Positions 7,129 through 15,161 of a stretch of 17,886 nucleotides of DNA are shown here, in pieces (position 1 is the first letter of the stretch; the number at the start of each line of letters is the position of its first letter). The DNA is from Verrucomicrobiales bacterium (GTDB lineage: Bacteria > Verrucomicrobiota > Verrucomicrobiia > Verrucomicrobiales > DEV007). The DNA lies in assembly GCA_013003335.1 (NCBI GenBank), contig JABDJT010000512.1, positions 1 through 17,886 on the forward strand, in the 5' to 3' direction. The position numbers and the translations under genes were made by a program. The notes below the pieces were generated by a model. That model worked only from the letters and a program-made list of their open reading frames with translations. It had not been told where the DNA came from and did no database searches.

Positions 7129-8259
7129 ATGCGGCTCTTCCTCAAAACCCTCTGTTTGCTGCTCGTTGCGGGGCTGGCGCACGGGCAAAAAGTGGACCGA
7201 AATGCGAACCTGTTTTCACGACAACTGAAGCCCGCCAATTTCAGCAAGGGCTCGGAAAAAGACCTCGGCCGGGCGCGGGGTGAGATTATCAAGTTGATCG
7301 AGCAGCTCGAGAGAAACAATCGTACAGCGAAACAATCGCCCGATTCGCTGTTGTCGAAGGCGTTTGAATTCAAAGAGGACCAGATTGGGCCGAATCAGGC
7401 GATGGTGACCTCGACCGCGCTGCTGCGGAACTGGAAAAGCGCCTCGTCGATGGGTCTTTTCAGCGAGAACGGGAAATTCCAGGACCAGGTGGTCAGCGGC
7501 CGGGGCACGGGGAAAAAGGTTGTTTTTGAATACATCGTGCCACCCTCGGTCGCTCCGGAGTACGCAAAATATATCGGGAATGTCCGTCTGGTTTCGCCGG
7601 AACGGGCCCGCGCGAAGGATGCGGAGCCCGATCAGCGGGATTTGGCGTATCTCCGCAGCCTGCAAAACGTGAAACGCGAAGCCGAAGGACGCGCGAAGTT
7701 AAAAGAGATGGAAACGTCGAAGGCTGCCATGCCGAAAAAGGATTTGAATCACCTCGGGATGACAAAAAAAGAAGAGGAAGCGCGGTATTTAAACGAAGTC
7801 GAGGCCGCGGGGGCGGCAGCCCTTGACCGTGCGCCGTCGATTCGGGTACAGGGGCGGTTGGGTGCCCGCCCCAGCCACATGAGCAAGGAGCGTTACCGGG
7901 TCGATTTCGAAATCCGGAATCTTTCGAATCATCCCACGGAAATCGAGATCACCTATTGGGTGCTCGGGTTCACCGACAAGGAGAACAAGATTTACATCAT
8001 GGAACAGAAAACGGAGAAAGCGAAGCTCCGGGCCGGACAGGTGAACAACCTCGAAATCTGGACGCGGCCGGTGAATTCGTTCAGGAAAAAGGCGAAGGCC
8101 CTCGACAACAAAAAATCGGACAAGGTGATTTACAAAGGCTACATCGCGATCGCGAAATTCAAGGGCAAGGAAGTGGTCGGGATTGCAGCCAGCGATGCGC
8201 GGCTGATGGCCTACGCCACCGGCGAACGACCGGGGCTTGCGACGTTCCCAAAATTCTAG
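7129..8259 (+). CDS. Secreted protein of unknown function
   Basis: This is a 376-residue protein I do not recognise. The ATG at 7129 gives a signal peptide (MRLFLKTLCLLLVAGLAHG, likely cut before Gln20); a TTG six codons upstream would only add charged residues. After the signal come a basic, helical region (about 40-75), a segment typical of a folded core (VVFEYIVPPSVAPEYAKYIG), a charged and probably coiled-coil linker (about 170-225, rich in K, E and R), then a C-terminal strand-rich domain (about 240-370) beginning S-I-R-V-Q-G-R-L-G and containing YRVDFEIRNLSNHPTEIEI, Y-W-V-L-G-F and V-V-G-I-A-A-S-D-A-R-L. This end looks like an immunoglobulin-like or beta-sandwich fold. No catalytic motif or lipobox is visible. 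It lies between the ABC exporter and the desaturase on the same strand with short gaps (57 and 63 bp), so co-transcription is possible. Confidence 0.8.
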   Translation: MRLFLKTLCLLLVAGLAHGQKVDRNANLFSRQLKPANFSKGSEKDLGRARGEIIKLIEQLERNNRTAKQSPDSLLSKAFEFKEDQIGPNQAMVTSTALLRNWKSASSMGLFSENGKFQDQVVSGRGTGKKVVFEYIVPPSVAPEYAKYIGNVRLVSPERARAKDAEPDQRDLAYLRSLQNVKREAEGRAKLKEMETSKAAMPKKDLNHLGMTKKEEEARYLNEVEAAGAAALDRAPSIRVQGRLGARPSHMSKERYRVDFEIRNLSNHPTEIEITYWVLGFTDKENKIYIMEQKTEKAKLRAGQVNNLEIWTRPVNSFRKKAKALDNKKSDKVIYKGYIAIAKFKGKEVVGIAASDARLMAYATGERPGLATFPKF

Positions 8260-8322
8260 CCGCGAAAGGCTTTGGCACTGAATTGGGTCTGTTTTTTAGT
8301 GAAAACCGCGTAAAATGCAGCC

Positions 8323-9561
8323 GTGAGTGAATCGGCTTCCACTGCGAAAAAGAAACCGCTGATTCCGCCGAAAGATCTGCGGAGTTACGCGCGGGTGCGG
8401 CCTTTCGAAAACCTTTTTTGGCTGGCATTGGATTACTTGACGCTGGCTATCTCGACCGGCGCGGCGATCTGGTTTCACTTCCGTTATGCGGACTTCGGCC
8501 TGCACTGGGCGTGGCAGATTCCCGTCTGGGGTCTGGCGATTTTGATCAACGGCTGTGTCTCCCACCGGATCGGCTTGATGGGACACGAGGCGTCCCACAA
8601 CCTGCTCGTCCCGAACCGGAAATGGAACGATATCCTCGCGGAATTATTCTGCTTTTACCCGGTTTACGGCTCGCTGATTCAATACCGGACCAAGCATCTG
8701 CCGCATCATTTGCACCCGAACGATCCTGAACTCGATCCAAATTTGGGAAATGGGAAAGCGAAGCGGCTGTACGCGAAGTTCCCGATGCCGAAGCGCTCTT
8801 TCATCTATCACTACTACCTGAAATTTTTCTGGCCTCCGTTCGTGTTCGCGAACCTGCTCGACTTGCTCGATGTCATTACCATCGGCTCGGGCATGGGTCC
8901 CGTTCCGGAAAAGGAACAACGGAAAAACGGGCGTGGCCGGGCTACCGTGCTCGGTCTGCTTTATCTCGTCGGCCTGGTGGTGATGATTCGGCTGGCGCTG
9001 GCATTCGAATGGTCGATGTGGTGGACCACGCTGGCCTGCTGGGCCGCCGGAACTGCGGTCTGGGCGATGCTGCCGGAGAGGTTTTTCGTAAAAAGCGCCA
9101 AGCTGAACTTTTCCGTGAAAGCCGCCGGGGTGCTCCGGCTCAGCTATTATACAGTGCAGTATTCCGCCCTCGGAATCGTCGCAGCCACCACCGGCTGGGA
9201 TCCAACGTTGGCCTACCTGCTCCTCTGGATCGTGCCGCTCATTTACTTATTCCCTTACCTGATGCTGCTTCGGGAAATTTACCAGCATGCCAATGCAGGA
9301 ACAGGAACGCTCGATAATTCACGAATCATCCATGCCGATCCGTTTACCCGCTGGGCTGTGTTGGGATACGGGAATGACTTCCACCTCGTCCATCATATTT
9401 ATCCAAACATCCCGCAATACAGTTTGCGGGATGCGCACGATCAACTTGCGTCCGAATCGGAAGAATACCGGGCGGGAGCGGAGGAGAGCTTCGGGATTCT
9501 CGACAGCGGAGAATTGAACCGGCCCAGCTTGCTCGACACGCTGGAAAATCAGGAGTCCTGA
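8323..9561 (+). CDS. Membrane fatty acid desaturase
   Basis: This is a 412-residue integral membrane protein starting at GTG 8323; no in-frame ATG occurs near the start. The three histidine clusters that bind the di-iron centre are intact: H-E-A-S-H (His88, His92), H-L-P-H-H (His125, His128, His129) and H-L-V-H-H (His354, His357, His358). Hydrophobic segments lie at about 30-52, 60-85, 160-185, 210-260 and 280-315, in the arrangement expected for the PF00487 family. Such enzymes insert double bonds, or sometimes hydroxyl groups, into lipid acyl chains using O2 and an electron donor. The exact substrate and position cannot be read from sequence, and a carotenoid or sphingolipid substrate cannot be excluded. 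The gene ends directly before a repeat-derived terminator, which closes the 4813-9561 gene run. Confidence 0.92.
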   Translation: MSESASTAKKKPLIPPKDLRSYARVRPFENLFWLALDYLTLAISTGAAIWFHFRYADFGLHWAWQIPVWGLAILINGCVSHRIGLMGHEASHNLLVPNRKWNDILAELFCFYPVYGSLIQYRTKHLPHHLHPNDPELDPNLGNGKAKRLYAKFPMPKRSFIYHYYLKFFWPPFVFANLLDLLDVITIGSGMGPVPEKEQRKNGRGRATVLGLLYLVGLVVMIRLALAFEWSMWWTTLACWAAGTAVWAMLPERFFVKSAKLNFSVKAAGVLRLSYYTVQYSALGIVAATTGWDPTLAYLLLWIVPLIYLFPYLMLLREIYQHANAGTGTLDNSRIIHADPFTRWAVLGYGNDFHLVHHIYPNIPQYSLRDAHDQLASESEEYRAGAEESFGILDSGELNRPSLLDTLENQES

Positions 9562-9565
9562 CGAA

Positions 9566-9601
9566 CCAACAGGGTTTGTTCGCAAATCCAACCTCTGTTG
9601 G
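9566..9601. repeat. Palindromic repeat, copy 2 (intergenic, used as a terminator)
   Basis: The left arm CCAACAGGGTTTGTTCG is identical to copy 1 over 17 bases. The right arm CCAACCTCTGTTGG matches with one extra T. The plus-strand frame reads Q-Q-G-L-F-A-N-P-T-S-V. The GGATCG that follows is also found in copy 1, on its transcribed strand. Confidence 0.8.
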
Positions 9602-9610
9602 ATCGATTTT
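9566..9610 (+). terminator. Rho-independent terminator of the desaturase gene
   Basis: The hairpin starts 4 bp after the desaturase stop. CCAACAG pairs with CTGTTGG, then one bulged T, then GGTT pairs with AACC around a loop of about 13 bases. It is followed by ATCGA and TTTT. The T tract is short, so termination may be weaker than at copy 1. Confidence 0.7.
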
Positions 9611-9662
9611 CGGCGTGACACCAGCTTTCCGGTTACCCTAACATTCCCGCCTTTATTTTCTG

Positions 9663-10202
9663 ATGCGGATTGTTGCGATAGCCGATGACGATTTGAAAGC
9701 GCTGGAAGGTCTACCTGAAAGCGCCGATCTCCTCGTGTCGCTTGGCGATGTGTCGAACGAGACGATCCTGGAAGCCGCGTCGCAAACCGGCGCGCCCCGA
9801 ATTTTTGCGGTGAAAGGGAACCACGATTCGGATGCCGATTTTCCGGACGGGGTAATCGACCTGCACCGGCGGGCGGTCCGGTTTCAAAGATGGACGTTCG
9901 GCGGGTTCGGCGGTTGCTGGAAATACAAGCGAAAGGGGCATCACCTGTTCGAGCAGGAGGAGGTGGACCTGATGCTGGACGGCTTCCCCACGATCGACAT
10001 TTTCATCGCCCATAATTCACCGGCCGGTGTTCACGAACGGGATGACGATGTCTACCGGGGTTTCGAAGCATTCACCAAGCTGATCGAAGCGTCGGAGCCC
10101 TACATTTTTCTTCACGGTCACCAGCATATTCAGAAAAACTCGCGGGTCGAAGGAACCGAGGTGATCGGAGTTTTCGGCAATGCGGTGATTGATTTGAAGT
10201 GA
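9663..10202 (+). CDS. Small calcineurin-like metallophosphoesterase
   Basis: This 179-residue cytoplasmic protein carries most of the metallophosphoesterase metal-binding motifs: G-D (Asp29) in V-S-L-G-D-V-S, G-N-H-D (Asn53, His54), a lone His117 in F-I-A-H-N-S-P, and G-H-Q-H (His153, His155). The first motif is odd. Family members usually have D-x-H near the N-terminus, but here the strand V-A-I-A ends in D-D-D, with Asp8 in the usual place and Asp10 where His is expected. The enzyme should be a two-metal phosphodiesterase or phosphatase, with substrate unknown. Its length is close to the short YfcE-like class. One base separates its stop from the following membrane-protein gene, so the two are probably translated from one mRNA. 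No Shine-Dalgarno sequence is visible. Confidence 0.88.
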   Translation: MRIVAIADDDLKALEGLPESADLLVSLGDVSNETILEAASQTGAPRIFAVKGNHDSDADFPDGVIDLHRRAVRFQRWTFGGFGGCWKYKRKGHHLFEQEEVDLMLDGFPTIDIFIAHNSPAGVHERDDDVYRGFEAFTKLIEASEPYIFLHGHQHIQKNSRVEGTEVIGVFGNAVIDLK

Positions 10203-10203
10203 G

Positions 10204-10644
10204 ATGAAGCCCGCCTGGAAGTCGTTTGGACTGCGCTGGTTGCTGACAGTTCCGCTGTTCTGCATTTCGATTGTGATTGTTTACTTTGGGACGGAATGGG
10301 GGGCCAAAAACGGGCTACCCCGACGGTGGATCGAGCCGGTTGCTTTTTCATCAGCCGTGGCATTGGGTTCGATTTCCGCAATGTGGATTGGAAGATCCGG
10401 GACGCGTTTTCTCAACTTGCTGGTCTGGGCTGTCCTCCTCGTAGTGCCCGGCTGCAAAGTGGCAAGCTGGTTTGACCCGATTACGCAGGAGCGGACAATT
10501 CTTCCTTTTCTTTCCGGAGTATCGGTGGGGATTTTTTTCCTGCTGATCGCAGCGATTCTCGATTACCGGTTCTATCAATCGAAGCGGGGAAAGGGATCGC
10601 GCACATCACGATCAGCAAAAAACCAATCTCTCCAGTCCCGATAG
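10204..10644 (+). CDS. Four-helix membrane protein of unknown function
   Basis: This 146-residue hydrophobic protein has about four membrane segments (roughly 11-29, 44-62, 68-87 and 100-121) and a basic, serine-rich C-terminal tail (KRGKGSRTSRSAKNQ). I recognise no family. Its ATG follows the metallophosphoesterase stop by one base and has only a weak purine-rich stretch in front, so translational coupling is likely. The last 70 bp overlap, in antisense, the 3' end of the kinase gene; that end encodes the hydrophilic tail of this protein. Confidence 0.75.
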   Translation: MKPAWKSFGLRWLLTVPLFCISIVIVYFGTEWGAKNGLPRRWIEPVAFSSAVALGSISAMWIGRSGTRFLNLLVWAVLLVVPGCKVASWFDPITQERTILPFLSGVSVGIFFLLIAAILDYRFYQSKRGKGSRTSRSAKNQSLQSR

Positions 10645-13600
10645 AATTTTGAATTCACCTTTGCCTGCCGAACGTGCTCGCAGGTTTCAGCCAGTTCTTC
10701 ACCAAAAGCAATCTCGCGAATGCCGTCTTTGTTCAGTCTCTCACCAATCAGGTTTTCGGCCAATTCAGGGAGCCATTCCGGGACCGCCTTCCCTTCTGGT
10801 GGTAGCAAAACCGGGACCAAACTGGAATCGCCTCGATTCCCGGTTACGACAAGGAATCCGGTTTCGGAATCAAACTCCGCCAACATCGGGATCGATCTCA
10901 CATGCACTTGCAGATTCGGAGATACTGGCTGACCAACCTTCGCGTCCCAGAATCGCAGAATGCCGGTCTGCGTCGCTGTGACAACGAGTCGGTCATCCGG
11001 CGAAAATTCAGCCAGCCTCACCCGTTCCTCATGAGGCAGACTTTCCACCAATTGATCGGCCTCCCGCGGATCCCATATAATTGCGGTACGATCGTCAGAT
11101 GCGGTCAGCAAACGGCTGTCGTCCAAAGAGAAATCGAGGTCGTTGATCGTAGACCGATGTCGCATAAGCGGGGACTCTGGCTGCCCGTCAAAACCGTTCC
11201 AGATCCGTGCGGTGCCATCCACGGTCCCGGTGGCGACCAGCGTTCCGCAGTGGGAAAACGACCCGTCACGAATGGAACCGAGCGTCTTCATGGCCATTCG
11301 GCGAAATCGGGATAATCCGCGATTCCCGAGCGGGCGGGCATTTCGCCCCGATGAAATCCGGCTGGCTTCCGAGGCGCGGGTCAACAGGCAGCGTTCACCA
11401 TCCGGCGACCAGGAGTAATGGAATTGATCATAGAATTCCATGCTGCCCCGGGCCGAATTGATCAGTGTCGATCCGATCGATTTTCCTGAATCCGTGTCAA
11501 AAATTCTGAACTGACCGTCCACTGCCCCCCCGGAAGATGATTTCACCACGAAAAACCGATCTCCCGCAGGACTGAATCGGATCGCAGTGATTTCATGGTC
11601 GAATTTTTCCACCAGTCGCGGTTCCCTGCCTGTCTCGAGCAGCCACACGGAATCCTCTTCCCTTTTCGCGACGGCCACCAAATCCCGCTCCGGATGCAAA
11701 TCGGCAGACGTCACCCGGACATCGCCGCCGGGCAAACGTAGCCGCTTCAAATCGTTCCGGGGATCGATCCAGACCAGTTCCCCGCCGGAAGTAAGGTTCA
11801 GCAGGACATTGCCGTTGCGAACCCGCCGGGAAATCCGGATCATTCCCGAATGCTTTTTTGAAATCGATTGTGCCGATCCATTCCGAATATCCCAGACGAT
11901 CGCCGAGCGGTCGACCGAAGATGTGGCGAGATACTTTCCCGATCGGTGAAAACAAACGTCTGATATCGATGCCCGGTGCAAGAGCGATTGAAAGATTTGT
12001 TCACCGGTGACTCGATTCCACACGCGCGCCGTGTGGTCGCTGCTACCCGTCACAATTAGGGTTTCGTCCGGTGAAAATTCCGCCCAATTTACCCCGGCGA
12101 GATGATCCAGGGGAGGAATGGGTTCTTCGTTCGTGCGGAAGTTCCACAACACAGCTTGGTCTGAATGTCCGGCCACCAAGAGATGTTCGTCCGATCGGTC
12201 AAATCTCAGGTCGCGAATCCGGTTCTTTATCTCCAACTCACCGCCCACCTGGGCATTGGCTTTCAGATCCCAAACCCGGACCACCCAGTGATCGCCCGTC
12301 GCAAGAAGTTTGCCGTCGTGAGAGAACTCGAGACGGAGAATCCCGTGATCCGTGGTGAACTTGTGCGTTTGTTTCCAGGTTTCTGTGTCGAACACGTAAG
12401 CCTCATTGCCGAGTCCGCCAAAAGCCAAATGCCTGCCGTCGGGGCTGAAAACTACATCGAACAGGAAATTACCGACGTCTTTCGGCAAACCTTCAATCTC
12501 CCGCCCATCCGGTACCGTCCAAACTCGACATTGGCGACCACAGGTAACCGCAACGAGATTGCCTTCCGGGTTAAAACGCGCGCGAAACAAGTGCCCCTTC
12601 TCCAGTGTTGGCAGTGAGATGGCCTTTTTCCCGCTCTCCAAGTCCCAAATTCCAGTCGTGCCGTCCATCGACGGCGTGACGGCGAATTTTCCGTCAGCGG
12701 TCAGGTCCAGCCAGCGGATTGCTTCGCCATGCCTCATCGACCGGATCATTCGGGCAGTTCGCCAATCCCACTCCACCAACCGGCTGTCGTATTTCGCTGC
12801 CGAACTGGTGAAGAGCGAATCACCATCCGGACTGAATACCGCCCGGGTCATCCGGCTTTGGTGGGTCAAAGCTTTTGTCACCGGCAGGGCAAAATTCCCG
12901 TGAGTCAATATGTGAAGCAGTCTCTGCGCTGCGATGGAATTTGTTGGATCTCGCCGCAACTGGCTAGCCAGATAAGGCACTGCTTCGTGTACTTTTCCCG
13001 CGTCCAGAAGACGGGTGACCTGGTCCGCTTCGAGAAACGCGGACAGTTGTTCGGCTTTATACCGGGCCGCGACAGCCTGATTTTTCTGCTCGCGAAACAC
13101 GAACAGACTCGCGACCATCAACCCGAAAATCGCTGCAACAAAAGCAAATGCCACGCGGTGCCGCCTCACGAAAAGCCGGAGCAGTGTCCAGATACCTGCA
13201 TCCTCCGCCCGCGTTGCGAAACCGCGCTCGTAGGCATCAATTTCGCCCTGGAGCCGTTTCACAGAGCGGTACCGGTCGTCCGGCTCCCGTGCCATCGCCC
13301 GCAACGCAACAGCCGCAAGGGCTTCCGGAATTCTCCCTCCGGGGCAATGCACCAACTTTACCGAATCTTCAAAATTCTTTGGTTCATCAATTTCCCCCCG
13401 ATCCACCTTCTTCAGCTTTTCCATTACCGATGTACCGCGGATCGGCGAATGCAGCGTCAAAATCGAATACAGGATCGCTCCGAGCGCATAAATGTCAGTC
13501 CGCGAATCGATCCGGTGCGATTCTCCCCGGGCCTGCTCCGGCGACATATATTCCGGAGTTCCGCCGACCTGACCTGCAATCGTCTTCCACTCACCGGAAC

Positions 13601-14531
13601 CCTCTGCTGTCCGAATGGATTCCACCGTTTGTGCCTGTTCCGCTAATTCGGTCTCTTTCTCCCGCAAACCGAGAATTTTCGCGAGTCCCCAGTCCATCAC
13701 AAACACTTCGCCGAACTCGCCGATCATCAGGTTCGCCGGCTTCAAATCGCGATGCACCACTCCTTTTGAATGCGCGAAGGCGACCGCATCGCAGACCCGG
13801 TAAAAAAGCTGCACCAGGCGGTGGAGGGGAAACTCTTCGATCAGTTCCGCATCGCCCGTGCGGATTCCGAGCAGGATCGACTGCAGCGTTTTCCCACGCA
13901 CGAATTTCATCGTGTAAAAAATCCGGTCGTCATCGTCCAATCCGAGTTCGTAAACCGGCACAATGCCCGGATGTTCCAATTGTCCTGTCACCTGAGCCTC
14001 CTCAATAAACCGTGCCAAATCGCGATGATCGAGTTGGACCTCCGGCCCGAATTGCAGCATTGATTTGATCGCCACCTCGCGCATCAGCGTTTTGTCCCGA
14101 CCCATTCGAATCGCTCCCATTCCCCCACGGGCGACCTCTTCTCCGACTGCGTACCGTTCCCCCGGCTGCATCGTTTCCTTCATCACCTCCGCCGGCGTTT
14201 CTCCGCCCGGCTTTGAACCCCCGCCGCCCGGAAACGCCGTCACCTTCACTGTTGGCAATTCGAGACGCGAACGAACCCGGCCGATCTCGGCCCCGAACTG
14301 CGGAAAAACCTCGATCAATCCGGATGAATCCGGAATCAGGTGTTCAACCAGTGCTTCTTCCAGGAGAGCCTCGAATGCCTCCCGTTTCGCCTCCTCCGTT
14401 TCAAAATTCTCCAGCGCCTCCTCAATTCGTTCCAGCACGACTGATTCCGGACCGTCGCCCGAATCGAATGTGACGGTTTCAGCCAATTCCCCTTCCAACT
14501 GATCCAGCAGTTTTCTTTCGTCGTCAGTCAT
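10575..14531 (-). CDS. Membrane-anchored Ser/Thr protein kinase with C-terminal WD40 repeats
   Basis: This is a 1318-residue protein with a good ribosome binding site (GGGAGG six bases before ATG). Residues 1 to about 120 form an acidic, helical N-terminal region. The kinase domain spans roughly 125-435: glycine-rich loop G-E-E-V-A-R-G-G-M-G (130-139), V-A-I-K with Lys156, H-R-D-L-K-P-A-N (Asp262, Asn267), D-W-G (280-282) in place of DFG, G-T-P-E-Y-M-S-P-E-Q (324-333) and S-R-T-D-I-Y-A-L-G. The catalytic residues are present, so it should be active. A transmembrane helix lies at about 459-479. After a short helical linker, about 14 WD40-like repeats follow (about 555-1230), ending in motifs such as T-T-G-I-W-D-L, T-A-R-V-W-N-R and T-A-I-I-W-D-P. 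That is enough for two seven-bladed propellers. Topology would place the propellers outside the cytoplasm, as a sensor or scaffold. Targets are unknown. Confidence 0.93.
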   Translation of the reverse strand: MTDDERKLLDQLEGELAETVTFDSGDGPESVVLERIEEALENFETEEAKREAFEALLEEALVEHLIPDSSGLIEVFPQFGAEIGRVRSRLELPTVKVTAFPGGGGSKPGGETPAEVMKETMQPGERYAVGEEVARGGMGAIRMGRDKTLMREVAIKSMLQFGPEVQLDHRDLARFIEEAQVTGQLEHPGIVPVYELGLDDDDRIFYTMKFVRGKTLQSILLGIRTGDAELIEEFPLHRLVQLFYRVCDAVAFAHSKGVVHRDLKPANLMIGEFGEVFVMDWGLAKILGLREKETELAEQAQTVESIRTAEGSGEWKTIAGQVGGTPEYMSPEQARGESHRIDSRTDIYALGAILYSILTLHSPIRGTSVMEKLKKVDRGEIDEPKNFEDSVKLVHCPGGRIPEALAAVALRAMAREPDDRYRSVKRLQGEIDAYERGFATRAEDAGIWTLLRLFVRRHRVAFAFVAAIFGLMVASLFVFREQKNQAVAARYKAEQLSAFLEADQVTRLLDAGKVHEAVPYLASQLRRDPTNSIAAQRLLHILTHGNFALPVTKALTHQSRMTRAVFSPDGDSLFTSSAAKYDSRLVEWDWRTARMIRSMRHGEAIRWLDLTADGKFAVTPSMDGTTGIWDLESGKKAISLPTLEKGHLFRARFNPEGNLVAVTCGRQCRVWTVPDGREIEGLPKDVGNFLFDVVFSPDGRHLAFGGLGNEAYVFDTETWKQTHKFTTDHGILRLEFSHDGKLLATGDHWVVRVWDLKANAQVGGELEIKNRIRDLRFDRSDEHLLVAGHSDQAVLWNFRTNEEPIPPLDHLAGVNWAEFSPDETLIVTGSSDHTARVWNRVTGEQIFQSLLHRASISDVCFHRSGKYLATSSVDRSAIVWDIRNGSAQSISKKHSGMIRISRRVRNGNVLLNLTSGGELVWIDPRNDLKRLRLPGGDVRVTSADLHPERDLVAVAKREEDSVWLLETGREPRLVEKFDHEITAIRFSPAGDRFFVVKSSSGGAVDGQFRIFDTDSGKSIGSTLINSARGSMEFYDQFHYSWSPDGERCLLTRASEASRISSGRNARPLGNRGLSRFRRMAMKTLGSIRDGSFSHCGTLVATGTVDGTARIWNGFDGQPESPLMRHRSTINDLDFSLDDSRLLTASDDRTAIIWDPREADQLVESLPHEERVRLAEFSPDDRLVVTATQTGILRFWDAKVGQPVSPNLQVHVRSIPMLAEFDSETGFLVVTGNRGDSSLVPVLLPPEGKAVPEWLPELAENLIGERLNKDGIREIAFGEELAETCEHVRQAKVNSKFYRDWRDWFFADRDVRDPFPRFD

Positions 14532-14719
14532 GGGTTCCTCCCACTGGGTTTTTAACGGAAAGAAGTGCGATCGAAAATGAAAAACAAACCTCGTAGTTGC
14601 CGAACTCCTGCTGAAAGCATCCTCTATATGGCTTGCGATTTTCCTGACAGGGCGATCGATTTGAGATGATTGTCAGCCGTCCGTATCTTCTTTATCTGCC
14701 TGAAACTGAACGATTTCCC

Positions 14720-14824
14720 TTGTCCGGGCGGTCAATCCCCGATACAACCGAGGACGAAAATCGGCTTTTCCCGATGGGGATCGGGTTTGGGTCGGCATCC
14801 GAAAATCAGTAAGGAAGTAATCAA
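14720..14824 (+). promoter_or_regulatory. Possible promoter and leader of the small coiled-coil gene
   Basis: The 293-bp space between the divergent kinase and coiled-coil genes holds no other gene I can support. A candidate sigma-70-type promoter is TTGTCC (14720-14725) and TACAAC (14743-14748), 17 bp apart, each matching the consensus at four of six positions. The presumed leader contains a perfect six-pair hairpin, CCCGAT and ATCGGG around GGGG (14770-14785), with no T tract. AAGGAAG, five bases before the ATG at 14825, is a good ribosome binding site. The promoter call is weak; the ribosome binding site is clear. Confidence 0.3.
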
Positions 14825-15028
14825 ATGAGCGAAAAACAATCTGAATCCATCAGTGGAATGCGGGACGAGATTACCCGTCTCAGCGAAGTAATCGAAAAAC
14901 TCACAGCCCGCCTCGCTGATGTCGAAAGGACCCTGAAGAAAGACCACCAGACCCTGGAGCAGGATCACAAGCAGCTTGAAGACATGCAACTGACCGGCAG
15001 GGTCAACGTGCGGCCTGTCGGTCTCTGA
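14825..15028 (+). CDS. Small coiled-coil protein of unknown function
   Basis: This is a 67-residue hydrophilic protein. Residues about 12-55 show heptad-like spacing of I, L and V (I-T-R-L-S-E-V-I-E-K-L-T-A-R-L-A-D-V-E), predicting a helical coiled coil. The end is L-T-G-R-V-N-V-R-P-V-G-L. It has no signal peptide and no membrane segment. It resembles SlyX-like or other short oligomerising proteins in composition only, and I do not claim membership. The clear ribosome binding site (AAGGAAG) and amphipathic pattern make it a credible gene despite its size. It diverges from the kinase gene and precedes the pst locus, but nothing ties it to either. Confidence 0.65.
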   Translation: MSEKQSESISGMRDEITRLSEVIEKLTARLADVERTLKKDHQTLEQDHKQLEDMQLTGRVNVRPVGL

Positions 15029-15127
15029 ACAGGTGATTCCGCTCATGGAACGGTCTCTCCGGACCGCCAGCCGGGCCCGACCAGCTCCCAAAGCGGTGCT
15101 TCGCTTCCGCTCCGTAGAATACCTGTT
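15028..15127 (+). other. Possible structured RNA segment after the small coiled-coil gene
   Basis: AACAGGTGATTC (15028-15039, starting at the last base of the stop codon) can pair with GAATACCTGTT (15117-15127), giving 11 pairs with one bulged G. This closes a segment of about 100 bases that contains further short hairpins, for example CGGTC with GACCG (15051-15066) and AGCGG with CCGCT (15092-15111). There is no T tract after it, so it is not an obvious terminator. Confidence 0.35.
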
Positions 15128-15161
15128 TCTGCGAATTGGAAGAATTACACATTTCAAAAAT

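Noticed and set aside
12729..14008. Long open frames on the plus strand (12729-13646 and 13148-14008) across the kinase gene
   Set aside because: They lie opposite the catalytic and juxtamembrane parts of the kinase. Their compositions (rich in R, P and S) are those of shadow frames.
14770..14785. Perfect hairpin CCCGAT-GGGG-ATCGGG considered as a terminator
   Set aside because: No T tract follows on either strand, and it lies 40 bp ahead of the coiled-coil start, so a leader structure or chance is more likely.
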